Assembly (NCBI GenBank): GCA_030428695.1 | Contig: JAUIEM010000255.1 | Location: 1 to 14,480, forward strand | Length of the DNA stretch: 14,480 bases | Direction of reading: 5' to 3' | Source of the DNA: a bacterium | GTDB lineage: Bacteria; Planctomycetota; J058; JAJDCP01 | Shown here: positions 6,704-12,723 of the stretch, piece by piece | Layout of the letters: each line of letters begins with the position of its first letter | Numbering within the stretch: the first letter of the stretch is position 1 | Made by a program: the position numbers and the translations under genes | Notes under the pieces: generated by a model | What the model saw: only the letters and a program-made list of their open reading frames with translations | Database searches by the model: none | What the model was told of the DNA's origin: nothing

Positions 6704-7816
6704 ATGCGCAAGGTCCTGGTGCTGTTGTTGTGCGCGGCTGGGATCGTCGCCCAGGAGCCCGACTGGCCGACCGGAACCAACCCGAGCCCCGCCGAGATCG
6801 CCGAGGAGATGGCGCGCCTCAGCGCGCTGCACGCGGTGCCCCTCGAGCTGATCTGCGCGGTCGCCCACCGCGAGAGCGGCATCCAGCAATGGCGGGCCGA
6901 CGGCAGCTTCGTCTACAACAAGAGCGACTTCGGCCTCGGCATGATGCAGCTGACCGGGGCGACCGCGGAGGCCTACGACACCGAGCGCCTCAAGACCGAC
7001 TGGCGCTACAACCTCGAGGCCGGCGTCGAGGTGCTGGTCGCCAAGTGGAACCGGGCGATGCGGCGCGAGCACTTCCCCCCCGGCATCGAGGTCGACCGCG
7101 GCCTGCTCGAGAACTGGTACTACGCGGTCTGCTACTACAACGGCAAGCAGTCCGACGTGTACGTCAGCAAGATCTTCGCCCACCTCGAGGAGCTGCCTGG
7201 GCGGATGGCGGCGATCCTGCCCGCTCCGGTCACGATCACCCGACCCGAGACCGTGCTCGAGGGCTTCACCTGGGGCGACCCCTTCGTCGCGGTCGCCGCC
7301 GGCCTGGTCGACGGCCGGGGCGCGCTGCACGAGGCGCCGGTCCACCACGGCGCGCTCGGCGATGCGGAGCTGTACGCCTACCTCGACCAGCAGCTCGCCC
7401 GGGCCGAGGCCCAGCGCCAGCGGGGCAGGATCGACAAGGCGCTGAAGATCTTCCGCGCGCTCGGCGCGCTGCCCGGGCTGAGCGAGCCCTCCCAGCGCAT
7501 GCTCGCGCGGCGCCTCGAAGACCTGGAGGCCGACGGCCGCGTCCGCCTGCTCGAGGCCCTCGCCCACGAACGCAGCGGCAGCCGCCGCGCCGCGCTGCGC
7601 AAGCTGAAGCGCAGCCACGAAGGGCTCGCCGTCGGGCTGGCCGCGGCGCTGGCCTACAAGGCCGATGACGAGCTGCCCGCCTTCACCCGCGCCACCGTCC
7701 ATGAGGCCCGGGGCCAGCTCGACGAAGCCCGCGCGCTCTACGCCGAGCTCGCCGCCGGCGAGGACGACGCGGCGGAGGAGGCGGGGCGACGGCTCGCGTG
7801 GCTCGAGGAGGAGTGA
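6704..7816 (+). CDS. Exported lytic transglycosylase (SLT / lysozyme-like domain)
   Basis: A 370-residue protein; start ATG 6704 has GGAGAGG upstream and opens directly with a signal peptide (MRK then LVLLLCAAGIVAQ, cleavage probably after Ala16). Longer in-frame extensions would bury that signal. Residues 40-150 form an SLT domain that cleaves the MurNAc-GlcNAc bond to give 1,6-anhydro-MurNAc. Catalytic Glu57 is in AHRESGI, followed by GLGMMQLT (77-84), NLEAGVEVL (103-111) and WYYAVCYYNGK (138-148). These match family 1 spacing. The C-terminal 150 residues are helical, with TPR-like pairs (RGRIDKALKIFRAL, EARGQLDEARALYAEL), possibly for partner binding. It is the only gene in this wall-enzyme group with a clear export signal. 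It has its own likely promoter, diverges from the 650-aa gene, and converges on the small-protein operon. The fold assignment is firm; the substrate and the role of the TPR part are inferred. Confidence 0.92.
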   Translation: MRKVLVLLLCAAGIVAQEPDWPTGTNPSPAEIAEEMARLSALHAVPLELICAVAHRESGIQQWRADGSFVYNKSDFGLGMMQLTGATAEAYDTERLKTDWRYNLEAGVEVLVAKWNRAMRREHFPPGIEVDRGLLENWYYAVCYYNGKQSDVYVSKIFAHLEELPGRMAAILPAPVTITRPETVLEGFTWGDPFVAVAAGLVDGRGALHEAPVHHGALGDAELYAYLDQQLARAEAQRQRGRIDKALKIFRALGALPGLSEPSQRMLARRLEDLEADGRVRLLEALAHERSGSRRAALRKLKRSHEGLAVGLAAALAYKADDELPAFTRATVHEARGQLDEARALYAELAAGEDDAAEEAGRRLAWLEEE

Positions 7817-7863
7817 GGGGCGGCGAGGCGCGGCGCTCGCAGGGGTGAGGGTCTGCGCCGCTC

Positions 7864-7882
7864 TCCGGGCGCGGTGCCCGGA
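7864..7882. terminator. Hairpin between convergent genes, probable bidirectional terminator
   Basis: TCCGGGC-GCGGT-GCCCGGA: 7-bp arms, nearly all GC, with a 5-nt loop. It lies in the 132-bp gap between the convergent transglycosylase and small-protein genes, 48 bp after the former's stop. It has no T tract, so it is a terminator by position and shape only. Nothing else is evident in this gap. Confidence 0.5.
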
Positions 7883-7948
7883 TGCAGCAGATCCGCCCGC
7901 GACGTGCGAACGGATCACCGTGGGAAGTGCTTGTCGTCGCCGGCTACG

Positions 7949-8180
7949 CTACAACCCCTTGAGGTGTTTCTGGTGGGCCTGCAGCTCCTCTCGCAGCATC
8001 CGGAGACGTGTCTTGTTGCGTTGGATCTGCCGCTTGAGGAAGTCGATGTGTTTCTGGCAGGACTGGGCGTCGCCGACCCCGCCACCGCCGCCTGCAGCGC
8101 TTCCACCGCTCGGCGTCTTCGTGGCGCCCCCCCCCGGCGGTGGGGGGCACGGCCTTGACGACTTTTCCGATGAATCCCAT
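7949..8180 (-). CDS. Small Gly-rich / coiled-coil protein with an apparent frameshift at a 9-G tract
   Basis: ATG 8180 has TAGGAG upstream, which overlaps the stop of the preceding gene, indicating translational coupling. The literal frame after codon 15 or so becomes Arg-rich nonsense and stops at 7944. If one G is removed from the run at 8127-8135 (C9 on the plus strand), the frame becomes a 76-residue protein. It has MGFIGKVVKAV, a Gly/Ala/Ser linker (SGGSAAGGGGG) and a charged helix to TAG 7949-7951. That helix (AQSCQKHIDFLKRQIQ...) aligns without gaps over 39 positions to the 77-residue neighbour, with 14 identities, so the shifted frame is the real one. The tract is either a sequencing error, a phase-variable switch or a slippage site. 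I do not recognise the family. It has no signal peptide or Cys motif. Confidence 0.78.
8127..8135 (-). repeat. Nine-base G homopolymer (minus strand) at the frameshift point
   Basis: The run of nine C on the plus strand (G on the coding strand) sits exactly where the small gene's reading frame breaks. Eight G restores the full-length paralogous frame. Tracts of this length are typical both of sequencing error and of slipped-strand phase variation. Confidence 0.9.
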
Positions 8181-8189
8181 GGGGGTCTC

Positions 8190-8423
8190 CTACTTGCGCG
8201 ACAGCGCGCGCTTGAGCTGCTGGTGTTCGCGAAGATCGGTCCGGAGCGCCTTCAGCCGTCCCGTGACCAGCTGGATCTCCTGCTGCAGGCTCTGGATGTA
8301 CTGCCGGGTGCGCTGCGCTTGCAGTCCGCCGCCCCCACTGCCTCCGCCGCCGCCCGCGGTCGCCTTCGCCTTGCTGGCAGCCCCGGCCCCTGCTTTGGCG
8401 GCGATCCCACCTAAGAATCCCAT
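8190..8423 (-). CDS. Small Gly-rich / coiled-coil protein, paralogue of the downstream gene
   Basis: A 77-residue protein; ATG 8423 has GGAGA 7 nt upstream. It has three parts: a short hydrophobic/Ala start (MGFLGGIAAKAGAGAASKA), a Gly run (about residues 23-33), and a helix of about 40 residues (QYIQSLQQEIQLVTGRLKAL and on) with heptad-like Leu/Ile spacing, suggesting a coiled coil. It is intact, unlike its downstream relative, and shares MGF-I/L-G, the Gly linker and the ungapped helix with it. It starts 30 bp after the M55 gene's restored stop and ends inside the Shine-Dalgarno region of the next gene, so the three form an operon. The layout suggests a small structural or adaptor protein whose helix oligomerises. 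No family is recognised, and neither signal peptide nor TM segment is convincing. Confidence 0.85.
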   Translation of the reverse strand: MGFLGGIAAKAGAGAASKAKATAGGGGGSGGGGLQAQRTRQYIQSLQQEIQLVTGRLKALRTDLREHQQLKRALSRK

Positions 8424-8453
8424 GTCGTGTCTCCCTTGGAACCTGCCTTCATC

Positions 8454-9504
8454 CTACCGTGGATCGACGCCCGCACCGCGCCCAAAACCGAGCTCGAGCA
8501 CCCCGGCGAACGCGAGCATCCCCGCGGAGGTCGCGTGGCTCGGGTCGGGATCGGCGGGGTCCCGCAGGCAGCCGTCGCCGTCCTGGGCGCGCAGCAACAG
8601 GTCGACCAACACCTGGACATCGCAACCGCAGCGCTCGCCGAGCCAGACCAGGCAGAACAGCAGCTCGGCGGCGAGGTCGACCTCGCCGCGCGCGCACACC
8701 CCCGGCGCCGCCAGCAGCAGCTGCTCGGCCCGCCGCGCAAGCCGCCCCGTAACGCGCCCGGAAGCTGTCCCCCGCGCAGGTCACCCGCCGCGGACCGACC
8801 CGCCGCACCCCGGGCCCGACGGCCGCGGCGGCCTGCCAGCAGCTCTTGAAGCGCAGCTCGAGGTCTCCCGCGGGCAGCACTGGCACGGCGACCGGTGTGC
8901 CCGCCGCGGCCTCCGCGAGGTCGCGCCGGACCTCGGCGACGGGCCGCGAGACGAGCCGCCCCTGCGCGTGGCGCTTGCTGGTGACGAACGGCAGCCGCCC
9001 GTCGAGCTCCGCGGCCAGCCCTGCGCCGCCGCTGACGAACAGCCCGGGGATACCGCGCTCGGCGGCGAGCCCGCAGACCACGTCGGTCTCGTTCAGGCGT
9101 CGGCCCGCGAGCCACCACTCGGCGCTGAGGTTCATCGTGTGGGGGCAGAAGCCTGCGCCGCCCGCCCCGGCGTGCATGCCGAGGCAGGCGAAGGCCGAGA
9201 CGTCGGCGAAGAGCTCGGAGGCGAGGGCGTCATCGTCGTAGAGAACCTCGACCTCGTCGGGCAGCTCTTCGACGTGGACGTGGCCGAGGGGCGAGCCGGA
9301 GCGGTGGCTGTCGGCGACGCGCACCTCCTCCCAGCCCGCCGCGAGCAGCGCCTCGACGACGACACCCAGCTCGCCGGTCAGCGCCGCGCAGGCGTCGTCG
9401 TGGCCTGGGCCGTCGTAGATCAGGGCGGCCAGGTCGTCGACGCCGGCGACGCCTTCGAGGTCGGCGACGATCAGGATGCGCTGCGGACGACTCGGCTCGG
9501 CCAC
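8454..9504 (-). CDS. M55-family D-aminopeptidase (DppA-like) with C-terminal extension; apparent frameshift
   Basis: The family consists of zinc peptidases releasing N-terminal D-amino acids such as D-Ala, often from wall-derived peptides. Start GTG 9504 has AAGGGG upstream. The DppA residues are all present: Asp15 and Glu17 (VADLEGVAG), His67 (VADSHRSG), His111 (LGMHAGAGG), candidate nucleophile His122 (CPHTMN) and Glu139 (LNETDVV). The 11-residue spacing of the last two His matches DppA. The literal frame is convincing to AGDSFRARY (near 8749), then turns Arg/Ala-rich to a stop at 8449. Removing one base near the G4 run at 8745-8748 gives GRLARRAEQLLLAAPGV and a further 90-residue helical region (AAELLFCLVWLGERCG, AQDGDGCLRDP) ending at TAG 8454. 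That tail faintly resembles alpha/alpha-toroid repeats. A whole protein of 349 residues is likely. No signal peptide, so probably cytoplasmic. It is the first gene of the operon with the small paralogues. Confidence 0.82.
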
Positions 9505-9534
9505 GTGCGACCCCTTCTTCGCGGATTCCGCTCG

Positions 9535-9543
9535 ATTCTACCA
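9535..9543 (-). promoter_or_regulatory. Candidate extended -10 promoter for the M55 operon
   Basis: On the minus strand TGG-TAGAAT is an extended -10 (TAGAAT matches 5 of 6 of the consensus). The predicted start near 9528 leaves a leader of about 24 nt before GTG 9504. No recognisable -35 occurs 17 nt upstream. The element resembles TGC-TAGAAC in front of the transglycosylase gene in motif and leader length. Confidence 0.42.
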
Positions 9544-9615
9544 GGCGCCGGCAGGCGCGGCGCGGACGCCGGCCTTTCGCGAACGGATGCCCGCGCGTTG
9601 CGCGATGGCCCGGCC

Positions 9616-10191
9616 CTATGCCCCGCTCGCCGCCTCTTCTTCCGGAACCTCCCGGGGTCCCCGCCACAGCCGCCAGGCAGCGTAGCACAGCGCGAGACCT
9701 GCGGCCCCGAGGAGGAGAGCCAGCAAGAGGAAGTGCACCAGGAAGGCGCCCTTCTCCCGATGGATGAGGACCGAGGAGCCGGGCTTGTCGGGGTGGTAGT
9801 AGACCGGAACCCGATCTCCGGCCTCGAACAGCTCGAGAAACTCCCTGTCGTCTCCGAAGCTCGCGATGCTGAGCCGATCGGAGTGATAGGTGCGGCCCGC
9901 GACGGTGTAGCGATATTCGAAAACGGGCCTGGTGGTAGTGACCGTTCGCACCCTCCCGGGGTCCGAGGGGCTCATCGACCGTTGGGTGCCGTGGACGGTG
10001 CGGAGCTCGGCGCTGAGGATCTCTCCTTCGACCGAGGGCCAGTCCTCGGTGCGATCCACCGCGCCGAAGCCGCCCGTCGCGATCGACACGAGCAACCCGG
10101 CGGCGCCGAGAAACGCCGCGCCGAACAGGCCCAACGCCGGAGCGATGGCGCGCCCGCTGATGCCGTTCTCGGATGTGCTCTTCTTCTCCAT
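9616..10191 (-). CDS. Two-TM DUF3592-like membrane protein
   Basis: A 191-residue protein; ATG 10191 has GAGGAAG just upstream. One hydrophobic segment is at about residues 15-38 (AIAPALGLFGAAFLGAAGLL) and a second at about 150-172 (FLVHFLLLALLLGAAGLALC). Between them is a roughly 100-residue beta-rich extracytoplasmic domain with WPSVEGEILSAEL, FEYRYTVAGRTYHSDRL and VPVYYHPDKPGSSVL. The W-x-x-x-x-G-x-I opening, Y-x-Y centre and V-x-Y-x-P-x-x-P-x-x-S-x-L ending are characteristic of DUF3592. The biochemical role of that family is unknown. The second TM is followed by a short acidic tail. It lies between the sigma-54 activator (96 bp upstream, same strand) and the M55 operon. It may be co-transcribed with the activator, but the gap leaves room for its own promoter. 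No catalytic residues are evident. Confidence 0.85.
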   Translation of the reverse strand: MEKKSTSENGISGRAIAPALGLFGAAFLGAAGLLVSIATGGFGAVDRTEDWPSVEGEILSAELRTVHGTQRSMSPSDPGRVRTVTTTRPVFEYRYTVAGRTYHSDRLSIASFGDDREFLELFEAGDRVPVYYHPDKPGSSVLIHREKGAFLVHFLLLALLLGAAGLALCYAAWRLWRGPREVPEEEAASGA

Positions 10192-10287
10192 CGCTTCCTC
10201 GTGGCCAGCGCTGGCTCTCGGGAGGCCACCGCAGCGCCCCGCTGTCTGGACGCCTTCCGCCCTGCCCGTCTCTCCCCAGCGCCCCGC

Positions 10288-11781
10288 TCAGTCCGGCTTG
10301 TAGCGGTAGCCCTCCAGGCCGTGCTTGCGGAGCATCTCGTGCAGGGACGTGCGGTTGATCCCGGACTCCCGCGCCGCCTGCGACACGTTGCCCTCGGCGC
10401 GTCGCAGGATCTCCTCGCAGAAGGCGCGCTCGAGGCGCCCGATCGCGCTCCGGCAGGCCTGTTTCAGCGCGCGGTAGGTGCGAGGAACCTCCGCCGTGAC
10501 GCCGTCGAGGCTCGCCGCGGAGACCTCGGCGGGCAGGTGCTCGGGCCGCACCTGGGGCCCGTCGACGAAGACCAGGGCGCGCCGCATCAGGTTCTCCAGC
10601 TCGCGGACGTTGCCAGGGAAGGGATGGCGGAGGAGCAGCGTCCGCGTCTCCGGCGCGAGCGCGGGCGGGGCGCAGCCCATCGCCCGGGCGTGGCGGCGGA
10701 GGAAGTGCTCGGCGAGCAGCAGCACGTCGTCGCCGCGCTCGCGCAGCGGCGGGATGCGGATCGTCACCACGCCGAGCCGGTAGTACAGGTCCTCGCGGAA
10801 GCGCATCTCGGCGACCTGCTCGAGGAGGGGCTGGTTGGTCGCCGACACGATGCGCACGTCGACCTGGGAGGTGCGGTCGCTGCCGACGCGCTGGATCTCG
10901 CCGGACTGCAACACGCGCAGCAGCCGGACCTGGGCGTTGAGGCTGAGCTCGCCGACCTCGTCGAGGAACATCGTGCCCCCGTCGGCGGCGGCGAACTTGC
11001 CGGCCCGCGCCCGGGCTCCGGTGAAGGCGCCCTTCTCGTGCCCGAACAGCTCGCTCTCGAGCAGCGTCTCGGGGATCGCCCCGCAGTTCAAGGCGACACA
11101 GGGCCCGTCGGCCCGCTTGCTGCGCTGGTGGACGGCGCGGGCGAGCAGCTCCTTGCCCGTGCCGGTCTCGCCGAGGAAGAGGACCGGCACATCGGTCGGG
11201 GCGACCTTGGCGACCTGGTCGAGGACCTGTTGGAAGCCCGGATCCGCGCCGATCAGCACGCTCCGGCCGTCCGCCTCGCGCAGCAGGGCCGCGTCGCGCG
11301 AGCGGCTGAGCTCGCGGCGCTCGAGGGCGCCGCGCAGGGCGGGCCCGATGCGGCCCGCGAAGATCTCGAGCAGCGCCTGCTCCGGGTCCCGGAACACGCC
11401 CGCCGCGGAGCTGTTGACCAGGTACAGCACGGCGAGGACGCGCCGCTCCTCCTTGACCGGCACGGCCAGCACGCTGAGCAGGTGCAGGCGGCGCACGCTC
11501 TCGAGGTGCTGGAAGTCCTCGTGGTCGAGGGCGTTGTCGAGCACGAGCCCGGTGCCCTGCTCGAGAACGCGCTCGAGGATGCCGCGGCTGACCTCCGGCG
11601 GCCCGCCACGCGCCAGGTAGTGGCTGCCCAGGCTCGCCCCGTCTCCGTCGGCCAGGACCAGGTGTCCCGCCTCGGCCCCGCTCAGGCTGATCGCGGCGTC
11701 GAGGGCGCGCTCGAGCAGCTGCTCGGCATCGCCCTGGCACGTCACCTCACAGATCCGGTGGTAGAGCTCGAGCTCGTCCAT
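10288..11781 (-). CDS. Sigma-54-dependent transcriptional activator: GAF sensor, AAA+ and Fis-type HTH
   Basis: A 497-residue enhancer-binding protein that remodels the sigma-54 holoenzyme. ATG 11781 has GGAGGAG 6-8 nt upstream. Residues 15-150 form a GAF-type sensor with no phosphoacceptor receiver domain, so control is probably by a bound small molecule or protein. The AAA+ domain spans about 172-400: Walker A GETGTGKE (204-211), sigma-54 contact loop GAFTGA (251-256), Walker B TMFLDE (270-275), sensor region VRIVSATNQ, arginine-bearing [11 protein letters not shown] (328-338) and [17 protein letters not shown] Fis-like helix-turn-helix ends the protein (about 450-490: [34 protein letters not shown]). 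All motifs for activation are present. It is divergent from the 12049 operon, which has a -24/-12 promoter and an upstream dyad in the shared intergenic region, so that operon is the obvious target. The signal is unknown. Confidence 0.95.
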   Translation of the reverse strand: MDELELYHRICEVTCQGDAEQLLERALDAAISLSGAEAGHLVLADGDGASLGSHYLARGGPPEVSRGILERVLEQGTGLVLDNALDHEDFQHLESVRRLHLLSVLAVPVKEERRVLAVLYLVNSSAAGVFRDPEQALLEIFAGRIGPALRGALERRELSRSRDAALLREADGRSVLIGADPGFQQVLDQVAKVAPTDVPVLFLGETGTGKELLARAVHQRSKRADGPCVALNCGAIPETLLESELFGHEKGAFTGARARAGKFAAADGGTMFLDEVGELSLNAQVRLLRVLQSGEIQRVGSDRTSQVDVRIVSATNQPLLEQVAEMRFREDLYYRLGVVTIRIPPLRERGDDVLLLAEHFLRRHARAMGCAPPALAPETRTLLLRHPFPGNVRELENLMRRALVFVDGPQVRPEHLPAEVSAASLDGVTAEVPRTYRALKQACRSAIGRLERAFCEEILRRAEGNVSQAARESGINRTSLHEMLRKHGLEGYRYKPD

Positions 11782-11881
11782 GTGGCCTCCTCCCCGAGGT
11801 CATCGTAGCCGGAAGCGGCCGCGCGCGCTCGCCGGCTTCCCGAACGCGGCCTGCGGCGGCCCGGATCCCGACGGTCCGGGA

Positions 11882-11907
11882 GTGTCGGGAAACAGCGACA
11901 CCTGTCG
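11882..11907. promoter_or_regulatory. Candidate upstream activator site for the sigma-54 activator
   Basis: GTGTCG (11882-11887), an 8-nt spacer GGAAACAG, then CGACAC (11896-11901) form a perfect 6-bp-arm dyad. A third half-site TGTCG follows at 11903-11907, so the order is TGTCG, CGACA, TGTCG. The dyad centre is about 80 bp upstream of the -24 element, a normal distance for enhancer-binding-protein sites. Binding by the adjacent activator is inference. Confidence 0.55.
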
Positions 11908-11972
11908 ACCGGTGCGGTCTGTCCGGCCGGGCCGGTGCGCTGTCAGACGGCCTACGAGGGGGGTGGGCGCTC

Positions 11973-11988
11973 TGGCCTCCGAGTTGCG
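11973..11988 (+). promoter_or_regulatory. Sigma-54 (-24/-12) promoter of the 12049-14480 operon
   Basis: TGGCCTCCGAGTTGCG: TGGC and TTGC boxes with the invariant GG and GC separated by exactly 10 nt. It lies on the plus strand, 60 bp before the operon's first ATG. Transcription would start near 11999, giving a leader of about 50 nt. A gene for a sigma-54 activator diverges from the same intergenic region. The AC of the consensus -24 box (TGGCAC) is replaced by CT. Confidence 0.68.
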
Positions 11989-12048
11989 TTCCGGGAGAGC
12001 AGCGAGCTTGGGATCAGCCCGAAGCTTCGCGAGCAGGAGGAGGGAGCG

Positions 12049-12705
12049 ATGATGGGAAGCACGGCAGCCGATGTCAGAGCACCGCTGCGGGCGCTGGCCG
12101 TGTCGGAGGCGGGTGCCCGGCGCGGCGTCACGCTCCGGACCGGGGACCGCTACAGCATCACCGTCGCCCGCAGGCTGTTCCAGCTGTCGCTGCAGCTGCT
12201 CGACGCCTTCGGGGAGGAGGTGCTGGCGGGGCGCGAGTACACCATCGCCGGCGGCGCGGACCTGCTGCGCGGGACGACCGATAGCCGCGGCCGCCTCCGC
12301 CACGACGGGGTGCTGCCGCAGCCCTACCGCCTGCGTCTGCACGCGGGGGGGAGTCCGGTCGAGATCGGTGTGCCGTGGGTGTCCGATGGCGAGGAGCCGC
12401 ATCGGGTCGCCGTCCCCGGGGTCGGAGTCCACAAGCTCCATGCCCGCTTCTTCGATCACAGCGGGAGCCGGCCGCTGGCCGCTCTTCCCTGCACGATCAG
12501 CGGCGGTGGGATGTGCTGGCGGACGCGCACCGACGGCTCGGGCTCGATCGAGCGCGCGGCGGTCCCGCGCGCCGTCTACACCGTCCGCTTCGAGGGCGGC
12601 GCGAGCGTCCAGTTGGTCGCGGTGCCGCGAGCGGCCTCCGAGCCCCATCTCCAGACCGTGGCGCGGGTGAGAATCGACCGGGATGGCTGCATCGCCAGCC
12701 TTTGA
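12049..12705 (+). CDS. Protein with two transthyretin/Ig-like beta-repeats
   Basis: A 218-residue protein. ATG 12049 (a second ATG follows immediately) is preceded by a strong AGGAGGAGGGAG; a longer in-frame start at GTG 11935 would place the sigma-54 promoter inside the gene and is rejected. Two similar beta-repeats are visible. Residues 42-97 have FQLSLQLLDAFGEEVLAGREY and LLRGTTDSRGRLRHDG with PYRLRL. Residues 128-181 have HARFFDHSGSRPLAALP and WRTRTDGSGSIERAAVP with YTVRF. The L-x-D-x-x-G-x-x-L-A-G ... G-x-T-D-x-x-G-x-x pattern is that of transthyretin or carboxypeptidase-regulatory-like modules, which also occur on spike-associated and secreted proteins of type VI and related systems. 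No signal peptide, enzyme motif or TM segment is seen, so a binding or adaptor role is inferred. It is the first gene of the operon; the next gene starts 18 bp after its stop. Confidence 0.85.
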   Translation: MMGSTAADVRAPLRALAVSEAGARRGVTLRTGDRYSITVARRLFQLSLQLLDAFGEEVLAGREYTIAGGADLLRGTTDSRGRLRHDGVLPQPYRLRLHAGGSPVEIGVPWVSDGEEPHRVAVPGVGVHKLHARFFDHSGSRPLAALPCTISGGGMCWRTRTDGSGSIERAAVPRAVYTVRFEGGASVQLVAVPRAASEPHLQTVARVRIDRDGCIASL

Positions 12706-12723
12706 GTAGAGAGGAGACCACCG

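Noticed and set aside
2452..6851. Two long plus-strand open frames (2452-4626 and 4719-6851) opposite the amidase operon
   Set aside because: The translations are biased and motif-free and lie opposite genes with good start sites and domains. They are shadows of the minus-strand genes.
10204..10215. Perfect 12-bp palindrome GCCAGCGCTGGC upstream of the DUF3592-like gene
   Set aside because: Several such GC palindromes are expected by chance in a window of this size and composition. No second copy or supporting context was found.
8140..11808. Very long open frame (1222 codons) on the plus strand opposite the small genes, M55, DUF3592 and activator genes
   Set aside because: It is antisense to genes with clear family motifs and has low-complexity Arg/Ala/Pro/Glu composition. 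High GC removes stops from antisense frames.
11935..12048. Upstream GTG start for the transthyretin-like gene
   Set aside because: It would include the sigma-54 promoter in the coding region and has no Shine-Dalgarno. ATG 12049 has a strong one.
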